From NCBI RefSeq assembly GCF_018100985.1, contig NZ_JAGJEI010000017.1:16579-80578 (forward strand): DNA of 64,000 nucleotides. The letters run 5' to 3'. This DNA comes from Pseudoalteromonas sp. MMG007 (GTDB lineage Bacteria > Pseudomonadota > Gammaproteobacteria > Enterobacterales > Alteromonadaceae). This document shows positions 1 through 8,881 of the stretch, one piece after another (position 1 is the stretch's first letter; each line of letters begins with the position of its first letter). The translations under genes and the position numbers were made by a program. The notes beneath the pieces are model-generated. The model was given only the letters and a program-made list of their open reading frames with translations. It made no database searches and was not told where the DNA came from.

Positions 1-671
1 TACCAGGTGCGACCGACACTAAACCAGGTTCTGCGACACATCCATTTTTTGGTATTGCACCAGCATTATTTGATGCAGAAGGTAATACACTAGAAGGCGC
101 TGTTGATGGGAACTTAGTTATATTAGATAGCTGGCCTTCACAAGCGCGCACTGTTTATGGCGACCATGAACGCTTTGAGCAAACTTACTTTAGCGCATAC
201 CCAGGTGTTTATTTTACAGGTGATGGTTGTCGCCGCGATGAAGATGGCTATTACTGGATCACAGGTCGCGTAGATGATGTACTTAATGTGTCTGGTCACC
301 GTTTAGGTACTGCTGAAATAGAAAGTGCATTAGTTGCGCATGAAGCCGTAGCTGAAGCCGCCGTTGTTGGTTACCCGCATGACATAAAAGGCCAAGGTAT
401 TTATGTATATATTACGCCTAACGAAGGCGTAACTGTGAGCGATGAGCTAACTAAAGAGGTACGCAGCTGGGTTCGTAAAGAGCTTAGCCCTATAGCATCG
501 CCCGATATGATTCAGTGGTCACCGGGTTTACCAAAAACACGTTCAGGTAAGATTATGCGCCGTATTTTACGTAAAATTGCTGCAAATGAGCATCAACAAT
601 TAGGTGATACGTCAACACTTGCAGATCCGTCTGTAGTGGATGATCTAATCGAGAACAGATTAAATCGTTAA
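1..671 (+). CDS. acs: Acetyl-CoA synthetase, C-terminal part (5' end outside window)
   Basis: The open frame runs in from the window edge (codons in register from base 3), so only about the last 223 residues are present. AMP-forming acetyl-CoA synthetase turns acetate, ATP and CoA into acetyl-CoA in the cytoplasm. The fragment contains the adenylation-domain segment with [20 protein letters not shown], the hinge motif [16 protein letters not shown], and the C-terminal [11 protein letters not shown] motif. The lysine in that last motif is the catalytic residue that protein acetylation silences in characterised Acs enzymes. A methionine at base 288 is internal, not a start. The response regulator that follows fits acetate-responsive control. 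Family assignment is secure; only the 5' end is missing. Confidence 0.95.
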   Translation, partial: PGATDTKPGSATHPFFGIAPALFDAEGNTLEGAVDGNLVILDSWPSQARTVYGDHERFEQTYFSAYPGVYFTGDGCRRDEDGYYWITGRVDDVLNVSGHRLGTAEIESALVAHEAVAEAAVVGYPHDIKGQGIYVYITPNEGVTVSDELTKEVRSWVRKELSPIASPDMIQWSPGLPKTRSGKIMRRILRKIAANEHQQLGDTSTLADPSVVDDLIENRLNR

Positions 672-718
672 ATGCGCGTTAAAAACTTGATTACAAGTTG
701 ATTCTAAACGTAGTATAT

Positions 719-756
719 CGGCTGTCAGAAAAGATTTTATATCTTACTGGCGGCCG
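719..756 (+). promoter_or_regulatory. Long stem-loop between acs and the response regulator gene
   Basis: A stem of about 15 pairs can be drawn: 719-728 pairs with 747-756 (with G-T pairs), then after a small internal loop 731-735 pairs with 741-745, closing on a loop of five bases. No clean T-run follows, and the AGGAG ribosome site of the next gene starts about ten bases downstream. It could be a weak terminator or mRNA 3'-end stabiliser for acs, or a leader structure for the regulator gene. Confidence 0.5.
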
Positions 757-775
757 AATTTATTAGGAGTGAACC

Positions 776-1426
776 ATGAGTCAGTTTTTAATAGCGGACG
801 ATCATCCGTTATTTCGCGAAGCACTAAAGGGCGCATTGAGTGCAAAGTTTGAAGATTTAGAGGTTTTTGAATCGTCAGATTTTGACAGCACATTACACGT
901 GTTAAGCGAGCAAGAGGATCTTGATATATTACTGCTAGACCTTCACATGCCAGGAAATGGTGATTTATATGGTCTTATTCGTATTAGAGAAGATTATCCG
1001 AGCTTACCCATTGCAGTAGTTTCAGGTAGTGAAGACGTTAATATAGTCTCAAAAGTAATGGGCTACGGTGCTATGGGGTTTATTCCTAAATCGTCATCGT
1101 CTGATGATATTGCCAGCGCAATAAACCAAATACTTGAAGGCGATACATGGCTACCAAAAGAGCTTAAAAATAAAGTAGCTGAAATTGAAGGTGAAGATAG
1201 AGAAATTGCAGCACAGGTTGCATCGCTAACACCACAGCAATACCGAGTGCTTCAATATTTACACGAAGGTTTACTCAATAAACAAATAGCTTATGAATTA
1301 AACATATCAGAAGCAACAGTAAAAGCACACATTACAGCCATATTCAGAAAGCTTGGAGTTTACAATCGTACTCAAGCCGTTTTAATTGCAGCTAAATTAC
1401 AATTAGAACCAATAGAACAAGCATAA
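776..1426 (+). CDS. LuxR-family response regulator, probable acetate-utilisation regulator (CrbR/ErdR-like)
   Basis: A 216-residue two-domain regulator. The receiver domain (about 1-120) has the acidic pair D8-D9, phospho-acceptor D55 in ILLLDLHMP, and K105 in FIPKSSS. The C-terminal helix-turn-helix (about 150-210) carries LTPQQYRVLQYLHEGLLNKQIA and EATVKAHITAIFRKLG, typical of the NarL/LuxR class. The start is supported by AGGAG seven bases upstream. Position directly behind acs, together with the receiver sequence, suggests the CrbR/ErdR/AgmR group that, with the sensor CrbS/MxtR, switches on acs in Vibrio and Pseudomonas. That target is inferred from position; no CrbS-type kinase is visible in this window. 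Confidence 0.85.
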   Translation: MSQFLIADDHPLFREALKGALSAKFEDLEVFESSDFDSTLHVLSEQEDLDILLLDLHMPGNGDLYGLIRIREDYPSLPIAVVSGSEDVNIVSKVMGYGAMGFIPKSSSSDDIASAINQILEGDTWLPKELKNKVAEIEGEDREIAAQVASLTPQQYRVLQYLHEGLLNKQIAYELNISEATVKAHITAIFRKLGVYNRTQAVLIAAKLQLEPIEQA

Positions 1427-1433
1427 AAATTTT

Positions 1434-1459
1434 AAAAGAGCTTACACGGCTCTTTTTTT
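1434..1459 (+). terminator. Rho-independent terminator after the response regulator
   Basis: An 8-bp stem (AAAAGAGC with GCTCTTTT), a 7-base loop and a run of T residues follow eight bases after the stop codon of the response regulator gene. Confidence 0.85.
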
Positions 1460-1553
1460 ATACTTAAAATCTACACGTTATTTACCTTTTATACATGATC
1501 TCATTTGCAAACAATGCTAGGTTAGCGAAATTTTGTAATTTATAGAGCTAAGT

Positions 1554-3149
1554 ATGACAGACTCCACACATTCACCTAATAATCAACCTAAAGGCAATAA
1601 CGGTTTATTTAATCGCTTTTTAGCGACCGTTGAGTTTTTAGGTAATATGCTACCCCATCCTATTACTTTATTCGCGATGTTTGCAGTTTCAATCGTGTTA
1701 ATCAGTGGCATTGCCGACTGGTTTGGCTTAAGTGCTATTGACCCGCGCCCGGTTGGCGCTGCTGGTCGTGCACCTGATGGTGTTATTGAGGTTGTAAGCT
1801 TACTCAGTGCAGAGGGCCTACAACGTATTATGGCAGGTCTTGTGACTAACTTTACTGGTTTTGCGCCCTTAGGTACCGTATTGGTAGCATTACTCGGTGT
1901 AAGTGTTGCAGAGCACTCAGGGTTGCTCTCTGCAGCTATGCGCGGCATGGTAATGGGGGCTTCAAAACGCTTAGTTACCTTTATGGTGGTGTTCGCGGCC
2001 ATAATGTCTAACACTGCATCTGAGCTTGGGTACGTTGTTTTAATTCCTTTGGCTGCAATGATATTTCATAGTTTGGGGCGCCATCCTTTAGCTGGCTTAG
2101 CGGCTGCCTTTGCTGGTGTATCTGGGGGTTATAGTGCTAATTTATTATTAGGAACAATAGACCCTCTATTAGCAGGTATTACCACGCCTGCAGCACAAAT
2201 GATTGACCCTACTTATGAGGTTGGCGCTGAGGCTAACTGGTACTTCATGATGATATCGGTATTACTTATTGCTGCGCTTGGTACGCTAGTGACCGAAAAA
2301 ATAGTCGAGCCACGGTTAGGTAAATACAACCCAGACGAAGCAAGTATAGATTTATCGCAAAACAATATTGATACGTTAAGCGCACATGAAAAGTTAGGTT
2401 TGAAGTGGGCAGGCGTTGCTTTATTGGTTGTGTTGTCGTTATTTGCTTGGACGATTATTCCTGCTGATGGCATTTTGCGCCATCCAGAAACAGGCCAAGT
2501 GGCAGGCTCACCTTTTTTAAAAGGGATTGTGGCAATTATATTCGTCACGTTTAGTGTGCCAGGCTTTGTTTATGGACGAGTAGTTGGCAGTATGAAAAAC
2601 GATAAAGACGTTATTAATGCAATGAGTAAAAGCATGAGCTCTATGGGCTTATATATTGTGTTAGTTTTTTTTGCAGCACAATTTGTAGCCTTTTTTAAAT
2701 GGACATACTTAGGCACTATATTGGCAATTAATGGTGCGGCTCTTTTGCAGGCGTTGAATCTGACTGGACCAGAAGTGTTTGTACTATTTATTCTAATGTG
2801 TGCACTGGTTAATTTGAGCTTAGGTTCATCATCGGCTCAATGGGCCATTACAGCCCCTATTTTTGTACCTATGCTTATGCTCATTGGCTACGCACCCGAG
2901 ACTATTCAGGCTGCTTATCGTATTGGTGACTCCGTCACAAACTTAATTACCCCAATGATGAGCTATTTTGGGTTAATTTTAGCTGTTGCAGTAAAATATA
3001 AAAAAGACATGGGGATAGGGACGTTAGTTGCCACTATGTTGCCATACAGTATTGTGTTTTTTATTGGTTGGGTAATTTTATTTTACGTGTGGGTGTTCGC
3101 GTTAGGGTTACCTGTTGGACCTGAGTCACCTATTTATTATAGGCCTTAA
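1554..3149 (+). CDS. AbgT family transporter (p-aminobenzoyl-glutamate transporter type)
   Basis: A 531-residue inner-membrane protein with about a dozen hydrophobic segments. The opening LGNMLPHPITLFAMF and later segments such as SNTASELGYVVLIPLAA and GDSVTNLITPMMSYFGL are characteristic of the AbgT family. E. coli AbgT imports p-aminobenzoyl-glutamate, a folate breakdown product; some relatives (MtrF, YdaH) have been described as sulfonamide efflux pumps. Length is typical for the family. No abgA or abgB hydrolase gene lies beside it, so the substrate cannot be read from context. It is probably a single-gene unit, with terminators on both sides. A purU gene is convergent, a loose folate link only. 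Confidence 0.88.
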   Translation: MTDSTHSPNNQPKGNNGLFNRFLATVEFLGNMLPHPITLFAMFAVSIVLISGIADWFGLSAIDPRPVGAAGRAPDGVIEVVSLLSAEGLQRIMAGLVTNFTGFAPLGTVLVALLGVSVAEHSGLLSAAMRGMVMGASKRLVTFMVVFAAIMSNTASELGYVVLIPLAAMIFHSLGRHPLAGLAAAFAGVSGGYSANLLLGTIDPLLAGITTPAAQMIDPTYEVGAEANWYFMMISVLLIAALGTLVTEKIVEPRLGKYNPDEASIDLSQNNIDTLSAHEKLGLKWAGVALLVVLSLFAWTIIPADGILRHPETGQVAGSPFLKGIVAIIFVTFSVPGFVYGRVVGSMKNDKDVINAMSKSMSSMGLYIVLVFFAAQFVAFFKWTYLGTILAINGAALLQALNLTGPEVFVLFILMCALVNLSLGSSSAQWAITAPIFVPMLMLIGYAPETIQAAYRIGDSVTNLITPMMSYFGLILAVAVKYKKDMGIGTLVATMLPYSIVFFIGWVILFYVWVFALGLPVGPESPIYYRP

Positions 3150-3217
3150 TAAGGTGCCAATTTTTACTCGGTTATTATATTTTTAAATGAAGAATTGAGT
3201 TAAATTATTTGGTATAA

Positions 3218-3253
3218 AAAAGCCAGCATTAGAGAATCTAATTGCTGGCTTTT
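3218..3253. terminator. Bidirectional terminator between abgT-type gene and purU
   Basis: A long near-perfect stem (AAAAGCCAGCA pairing with TGCTGGCTTTT, extended by TTAGA with TCTAA across a one-base bulge) sits between two convergent genes. A-rich and T-rich flanks suit termination from both sides. Confidence 0.85.
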
Positions 3254-3271
3254 AGAATGTATAAAGGTGTT

Positions 3272-4111
3272 TTAGCTAAACACGACGGTTTTATTGCCGT
3301 TAATAAATAGCTTGTGTTCAGAGGCTAGTTGTAGAGCCTTACTAAATACGGTTTTTTCTACGTCTTTACCCATTTTAGCCATCATTTCGGCGGTATTTGC
3401 ATGTGTTACGCTGGTTACGTCTTGCAAAATAATAGGGCCTTCATCTAGCTCATTGTTTACAAAGTGAGCTGTAGCACCAATAATTTTTACGCCGCGTTCA
3501 AATGCTTGATGATAAGGCTTTGCGCCAATAAAGGCAGGCAAAAATGAATGATGAATATTAATGATTTTATTTTCAAAACGGCCAACAAACTCAGGGCTTA
3601 AAATACGCATGTATTTAGCTAAGCCAATAATATCTGGGTTGTAAGAGGCAATAACATCACCTACTTGTTTATCGTGCTCTGCGCGAGTTAAGCCTACATG
3701 CGATACAACATGAAAAGGTACATCAAAACCTTTTGCTAAGGGCTCTAAATCAGGATAGTTAGCTATTACAGCTAATACTTCAATATTTAATGCTTGCTCA
3801 AATTGCTTAAGCAACACAGTGCCTAAACAGTGTGCCTCTTTAGTGGCGAGTAAAACTACTTTTGTTTTTGCGCCATTATGTAAAGTAAGCTGAGCGCCTT
3901 TTGGTAATAGTGCTTCTAACTTATCTAAAAAGTCGCTTTGAGGTTCACCAGTTAGTTCTGTGCGCATAAAAAAGCGTTTTGCGTCTTTATCTACAAATTC
4001 GTTATTACGTGTAATGTTTAAATTGTGTTCATGACACAGGCCTGTAATTTTGGCTATTAAGCCTACATCATCGGCACATTGGGTGGTTAGTATGTAACTC
4101 ATTTTCCTCAT
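3272..4111 (-). CDS. purU: Formyltetrahydrofolate deformylase
   Basis: PurU hydrolyses 10-formyl-tetrahydrofolate to formate and tetrahydrofolate, balancing the one-carbon pool and supplying formate for purine synthesis. The 279-residue product has an N-terminal ACT-like domain (about 5-85, containing CADDVGLIAKITGLCHEHNL and NEFVD) and a C-terminal formyl-transferase fold with INIHHSFLPAFIGAKPYHQA and GATAHFVNNELDEGP, where the conserved N-H-D set lies. Two starts are possible: the one given, and a methionine three codons later (base 4102) directly behind GAGGAAA. The shorter form (276 residues) aligns as well with the N-termini of known PurU proteins. Monocistronic by appearance. Confidence 0.94.
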   Translation of the reverse strand: MRKMSYILTTQCADDVGLIAKITGLCHEHNLNITRNNEFVDKDAKRFFMRTELTGEPQSDFLDKLEALLPKGAQLTLHNGAKTKVVLLATKEAHCLGTVLLKQFEQALNIEVLAVIANYPDLEPLAKGFDVPFHVVSHVGLTRAEHDKQVGDVIASYNPDIIGLAKYMRILSPEFVGRFENKIINIHHSFLPAFIGAKPYHQAFERGVKIIGATAHFVNNELDEGPIILQDVTSVTHANTAEMMAKMGKDVEKTVFSKALQLASEHKLFINGNKTVVFS

Positions 4112-4234
4112 TCTACCCTGTGGTTAATACGTTATTATTTGGGTTTTAGCGTATAAAGCAAGGGCTTTGTGCACTAATACAGTATTAATCATGTTGTTGA
4201 GTATAAAAGAGGTAATAAAGTTAATTGAGGCATA

Positions 4235-4270
4235 AAATAATGCCACCTTATTTACAAGGTGGCATTATTT
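4235..4270. terminator. Strong terminator downstream of the 628-residue membrane protein gene
   Basis: A perfect 15-bp stem (4235-4249 with 4256-4270) with a 6-base loop lies just past the stop codon of the minus-strand gene. A and T tracts at the stem base fit intrinsic termination on the minus strand. Confidence 0.88.
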
Positions 4271-4281
4271 GTAACGTTTAC

Positions 4282-6168
4282 TTAGGCTTTAGGTTCGCCA
4301 GATAAATTTTCTTCTTGTCTGAGGTAACCCGCAGCTTCCTCGTCATCTTTCGTGATAGCTTGCTGAGTAGGCATCGCACGGGTTTGTTGGTTTAGCTGAT
4401 GTATTTGCGACGCGTTACCTAAATCGCGCTCACTCGTAATTGAAGCAATAGATTCGCGGTCTTTCAAAAACGCAACTACGTCGTTTTTGATAGCCTGTAA
4501 TTGGCCTTCGTCTTTATGCATTTCCATAATATGGCGAGGGTGCTCTAGGTTTTTCATACCTGTTGCTGCAAATGTTGTAGAAATAACACGAGATACAATA
4601 ATCCAAGGCGTTATACTACTACGCACTAATGTATTTTCAGAGCGAGTACTGTCGTGAATACCTGTACCCGTTGAAATTTTCGATTCAGTAAAAGTACCTT
4701 CACATTTAAAGTACACAAGTAATGACTCAAATTGCATCTCGGCAAAAAACAGATGCGCATTATTAATAAGCAACTGAGCAAACGCTTTTATAAGTATACC
4801 TATTAGTAAAAAGTGAAAACTTGTCATAAGTAGTTCACTAAATTGAATAATGTGCTGGCTATTAAATGCTTGCTCAATAGTATTTATGTTTGTCGCATCA
4901 ACATAGTGGTAAATACTAATAAGCGAGTAGGCAAAAAGTACAGTGAATGTGAGTGCTACTATATAAAGTAAATTACCGCTTAATAAAGCAAGCAAACGGG
5001 CAAGTGAGAAGTTTTTACCTAAATCCATAGGATGTAATTTAGGTTGAACCTCTTGGATCATTTCACCTTTAAAGCCGCCTTTACCTTCTATTTGCTCTTG
5101 TAGTTTAGGATCTAATTCGCGGTAAACTCTATTTGGAACCTCTTTATAGCGGCGATTAGCCATTACTAGGTTATCAAGGTTTATAAATATTTCATCTGGA
5201 TGAACAGACTCTTGCCAATTCTCACGAAGCTCTGATACTTCAGCTGTAGGCGTTACCGAATTTAAACGTGCTTTTATCATTACAAAAACAAGTGCACAGC
5301 TAAGAGTAGCCAATACAATAATAGCCACTAAATATAAGCCTGCATGTAAGCTAGGTAATTGTTCTAACCAGCTATCAATTTGCGATTTACTTATATGCTG
5401 CTCTTGCATTAACCACGACATAGAAAGGCCAATAACAACAGGTAAAATAAACGACAAAGAAATAATCTTAGCAAGTGCGCCAGTACCTAAAGCTTCGATA
5501 TTTTTTTCTGCATTACGCGAAATAGGTTTGCCTGAAGAGCGCCAAGAAAAAAGCACATAAAACATCAATATGGCACTGTATACAGGAAAAGCTAATTCAC
5601 CGGCTTCACCAGTAAAACCAGATAGAGATACAAATGCCACAAGTGCATAAGCGACAAGGGCAACTAGTGTGCTGACCCATGAGCCAAATAAGCGCTGAGC
5701 AATGTTACGAATAGGATAAGGTAAAAATAAAAGCTTAGGGATTAGGCTGTGTAACAAGCGAGATAAAAAGCCGTTGGGTTCTTTAAATGTACTGTTTTTA
5801 CGACCAACTAGCATTTCTTCAAGAGATTGAGCTGAGTAGGCTACCTCTTTTTTCTCTTCTTGTGCGGTTGAGCTTTCTGATTTACTGAAATTATAAGCTA
5901 ACGACGTTGGGTGGTTTCTGCCCACAAAATACTTGAGGGTAGCGTATATTCCCGATGATAAAGAGCGAATGCCCATTGCTAAAATAAGCATGCCAAATAT
6001 CATTAAAATCCAACCGGCAGTTGCATCTTCTTTTACCGAACCTGCAGCGATCACAAGTAAACTCACACCAGCGATAGACTCAATAAGCCCTCTTAGTGCA
6101 GTAACTTTACCTTCAAGCTTGAAGGGGTTTTTTAGTCCAAGATCAATCGATCCATAATCAAAAGCCAT
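4282..6168 (-). CDS. Large multi-pass membrane protein of unknown function
   Basis: I do not recognise a family for this 628-residue protein. It begins MAFDYGSIDLGLKNPFKLEG and has two hydrophobic helices at about 25-75, a hydrophilic stretch, several more segments between about 155 and 300 and between about 390 and 475, and a charged, Gln-rich C-terminal tail of about 130 residues predicted to be soluble. There is no recognisable catalytic motif. The start is well supported by AAGGAG six bases before the ATG. It is a single-gene unit with a perfect terminator, upstream and divergent from a topoisomerase IB gene. The gene looks intact with ordinary codon use for the region, so it is probably an expressed lineage-specific core protein. 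Confidence 0.8.
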   Translation of the reverse strand: MAFDYGSIDLGLKNPFKLEGKVTALRGLIESIAGVSLLVIAAGSVKEDATAGWILMIFGMLILAMGIRSLSSGIYATLKYFVGRNHPTSLAYNFSKSESSTAQEEKKEVAYSAQSLEEMLVGRKNSTFKEPNGFLSRLLHSLIPKLLFLPYPIRNIAQRLFGSWVSTLVALVAYALVAFVSLSGFTGEAGELAFPVYSAILMFYVLFSWRSSGKPISRNAEKNIEALGTGALAKIISLSFILPVVIGLSMSWLMQEQHISKSQIDSWLEQLPSLHAGLYLVAIIVLATLSCALVFVMIKARLNSVTPTAEVSELRENWQESVHPDEIFINLDNLVMANRRYKEVPNRVYRELDPKLQEQIEGKGGFKGEMIQEVQPKLHPMDLGKNFSLARLLALLSGNLLYIVALTFTVLFAYSLISIYHYVDATNINTIEQAFNSQHIIQFSELLMTSFHFLLIGILIKAFAQLLINNAHLFFAEMQFESLLVYFKCEGTFTESKISTGTGIHDSTRSENTLVRSSITPWIIVSRVISTTFAATGMKNLEHPRHIMEMHKDEGQLQAIKNDVVAFLKDRESIASITSERDLGNASQIHQLNQQTRAMPTQQAITKDDEEAAGYLRQEENLSGEPKA

Positions 6169-6357
6169 TGAATGCTCCTTTTTAACAGCATACCCAGTTA
6201 AGGGGGGATATAAGCGTTATTAAACTAACGAATATAATATGTATTTTTATCTTTTATGGTTTTTGATTATATATCAATAATCTTGTTCAGTTTAAGGTTA
6301 TTTTAAAATGGTACATTTTATATTTAGCCGTATGCTTTAAATATAATTGGAGGGTAA

Positions 6358-7335
6358 ATGAAGCTAATTTACGTTGACGATAATCTGCCAGGGATCACTC
6401 GCAAACTAAAGCATAAAAGCTGGCTTTATTTTGATCCAATCGGTAAGCAAATAAAGGAACAAAATATAATTGATCGTTTGAATGGATTGGCGTTTCCGCC
6501 TGCCTATAAAAACGTTTGGTTTTGCCCTGAAGAAAATGGACATATTTTAGCGACAGGGTTTGATAGTAAGGGGCGAAAACAATACCGCTATCATCCTGAA
6601 TTTAGATCGCAACAAGAGGCAAAAAAATACCAAGCATGTGGAGTATTTGGTAATAAACTACCTTTGTTAAGATCGCGTTTAGAAACAGATTTACAAGGCG
6701 ATGAGCTTAATATTGAACGTACTTTAGCGGCAGTGGTAAGGCTTATGGATTTAGGTGCGCTGCGGGTAGGTAACGAACGTAACGTAAAGCAAAATAAAAG
6801 TTTTGGCGCCACAACACTACGCACACGCCATGCAAAACTCACGGGTAAAAATATCCAGCTAAAGTACCGTGCTAAATCAGGCAAGGAGCGTGAAGTAAAC
6901 ATAACCGATAGGGTGCTTAGCCATGTAATAAAAGACTTACAAGATTTGCCCGGGCAGCATTTGTTTCAGTATATAAATGAGGGTGAGCGCACTAATGTTA
7001 CATCAAGTGAAATAAATCAGTACATTCAACAAATAATGGGTGAGGAGTTTAGTGCAAAACACTTTAGAACTTGGCGAGCAAGCGTGATTGCATTTAAACA
7101 ATTAGCTAAAGCTAAAGGAGCGCTTACTTTAAAAAGTATGCTTGATAGTGTCTGCGAGCAACTCGGTAATACCCCCGCTATAGCACGTAAATCGTATGTG
7201 CATCCTGATCTAATTTCGCTGTGTAAAGAAGATGAAGATACTCAAACCACATGGAGGGAGTCACTTTCATTACCACGAAAAACGAAGTACTTAAGTCGTT
7301 ATGAGCGTGGCTTTTTAGCTTTTTTAAACGATTAA
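6358..7335 (+). CDS. DNA topoisomerase IB (eukaryotic/poxvirus type)
   Basis: A 325-residue type IB topoisomerase, which relaxes supercoils through a 3'-phosphotyrosyl intermediate without ATP. The N-terminal part contains the pattern WLYFDPIGKQI and a following AFPPAYKNVWFCP, as in bacterial and poxvirus enzymes. The catalytic core shows LGALRVGNERN, the AKHFRTWRASV segment with the active-site arginine, and near the end IARKSYVHPDLI, where the tyrosine is the expected nucleophile. Length matches compact bacterial TopIB proteins (about 310-350). Start is supported by TTGGAGG seven bases upstream. The gene stands alone, divergent from the unknown membrane protein. TopIB is patchily distributed in bacteria, so it is an accessory rather than essential topoisomerase. 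Confidence 0.92.
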   Translation: MKLIYVDDNLPGITRKLKHKSWLYFDPIGKQIKEQNIIDRLNGLAFPPAYKNVWFCPEENGHILATGFDSKGRKQYRYHPEFRSQQEAKKYQACGVFGNKLPLLRSRLETDLQGDELNIERTLAAVVRLMDLGALRVGNERNVKQNKSFGATTLRTRHAKLTGKNIQLKYRAKSGKEREVNITDRVLSHVIKDLQDLPGQHLFQYINEGERTNVTSSEINQYIQQIMGEEFSAKHFRTWRASVIAFKQLAKAKGALTLKSMLDSVCEQLGNTPAIARKSYVHPDLISLCKEDEDTQTTWRESLSLPRKTKYLSRYERGFLAFLND

Positions 7336-7544
7336 TTGCCATAGCAACTTTACACACTTGGGCATATTAATTACATATTCACTCATCTAATTTGTTTACG
7401 TATAAAACACGGAGTTTAAAAAAACCACTAACTTTCAATGGTTTAGTTTGTTTTTTAATTTGGCATTACCGTTGCACCTTCAAAGTACTACTTAGTGGTA
7501 AGTACATAAGCATTTATCAACGATATTTAGCGAGGAGGTACACA

Positions 7545-8870
7545 GTGAAGGGTCCATTTTCAAATCTAGCGTTTACTAAAGCAAAGCGTTTTACTTTAAA
7601 AACTGCATTGTTTATTAGCATGAGCGGCTTATGCTCAGCCCCCACTCTTGCTGCAAATGAGCTTGAGAGTGTAGTGCTTGCAAACTCTTCACTAACTACT
7701 TACAACTCACAAAAGTATATGCAAGCTGATGACAGCTATTACTTTGACCAATATTCAGCGCAGTTAATTGAACGTACAGAAAAAGCCATTAATTGGTATC
7801 AAGAAATAGTTAACAACGGTGGTTTTACACACTTATATAACGACGAATTACTTGAGCTAGGCAGTAATAGTAAAGAGGTGAGCTTACTTGCGCAGCGTTT
7901 ATATCAAGAGCGTGACTTAAAAAGTAATGGTTGCGACGAAACCATATGCATGTTCGATAAAGATATAGAACAAGCTGTAAAACAATTTCAAAGTCGTCAT
8001 GGTTTAAAAGTTGATGGCCGAGTAGGTAAGCGTACCTTTGCAGCGCTTAACATTCCCGCAAAGCAAAAGCTTGATAAGTTAAAACTTAACTTTTACAGAA
8101 TAACTAACTTTGCAGGCGCAAGTGATGAGCAATATGTGTATGTAAATATTCCTGAGTACAGCTTACGATTTGTAAAAGCGGGCGACGTAAAGTTAAAAAA
8201 TAATGTAATTGTAGGTAAACCAAGTTGGGAAACACCTGCATTTAGTGACGAAATAGAAAAGTTTGTAGTTAATCCTGAATGGCGTATACCCACTTCAATC
8301 GCTACCAAGGAAATTGCTCCAAAAGTAGCCGAAGATCCTGACTATCTTGTAGAAAATAATATTGAGATTAGAAAAAACAGCTACCTAGATTCACAAACTG
8401 TCAATCCTAGCAGTATTGATTGGGAATCTATTAAGCCGTACCAATTTGATCATTTTTTAGTAAAACGAGCAGGGAGCCAAAATCCTCTTGGAGAGGTTAA
8501 GTATTTATTTCCTAACGCTGAAGCAATTTATGTTCACGATACACCAGCTAAGCAGCGCTTTAACCAATCAAATCGTGCTTTATCGCATGGCTGTATAAGG
8601 ATAGAAAAACCTTTTTCGTTAGCGCGTGAGATTATTAAGCACGAAGGAGAGGCACAAACACTCAGTCATATTGATAGCGCACGTGACCAAAATAGTACTC
8701 AAACGTTTCATTTAGATGAGCCTCTTCCTATTCATTTAGTCTATTGGACTGCATGGGTTGATGAAAACCAACTGGTTAACTTTAGAGATGATATTTATCA
8801 ACGTGATAAAAAAGCACTTTTAAGCAATAGTAAACAGTCGGTAATTGCTGCTTTGTTAAAAAATAAATAG
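7545..8870 (+). CDS. L,D-transpeptidase with peptidoglycan-binding domain (LdtD/YcbB-like)
   Basis: A periplasmic enzyme forming 3-3 crosslinks in peptidoglycan. I place the start at the GTG at 7545, behind GAGGAGG six bases upstream. It gives a 441-residue protein with a clean signal peptide (basic start, core LKTALFISMSGLCS, cleavage after PTLAA). Longer readings from a TTG at 7392 lack a ribosome site and bury the signal. Domains in order are a helical N-terminal region, a peptidoglycan-binding domain (about 110-165 with FQSRHGLKVDGRVGKRTF), and a YkuD catalytic domain with YVHDTPAKQRF and SHGCIRI, whose cysteine is catalytic. It is shorter than E. coli YcbB (about 615). The M15 peptidase gene follows directly, the same pairing as E. 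coli ldtD-mepK. Confidence 0.9.
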   Translation: MKGPFSNLAFTKAKRFTLKTALFISMSGLCSAPTLAANELESVVLANSSLTTYNSQKYMQADDSYYFDQYSAQLIERTEKAINWYQEIVNNGGFTHLYNDELLELGSNSKEVSLLAQRLYQERDLKSNGCDETICMFDKDIEQAVKQFQSRHGLKVDGRVGKRTFAALNIPAKQKLDKLKLNFYRITNFAGASDEQYVYVNIPEYSLRFVKAGDVKLKNNVIVGKPSWETPAFSDEIEKFVVNPEWRIPTSIATKEIAPKVAEDPDYLVENNIEIRKNSYLDSQTVNPSSIDWESIKPYQFDHFLVKRAGSQNPLGEVKYLFPNAEAIYVHDTPAKQRFNQSNRALSHGCIRIEKPFSLAREIIKHEGEAQTLSHIDSARDQNSTQTFHLDEPLPIHLVYWTAWVDENQLVNFRDDIYQRDKKALLSNSKQSVIAALLKNK

Positions 8871-8881
8871 TGAGAGGATTT

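Noticed and set aside
1583..2014. Antisense open frames inside AbgT and many other genes
   Set aside because: They are in other frames of well-supported genes, lack ribosome sites and have low-complexity, Ser/Thr/Pro-rich translations expected of antisense reading.
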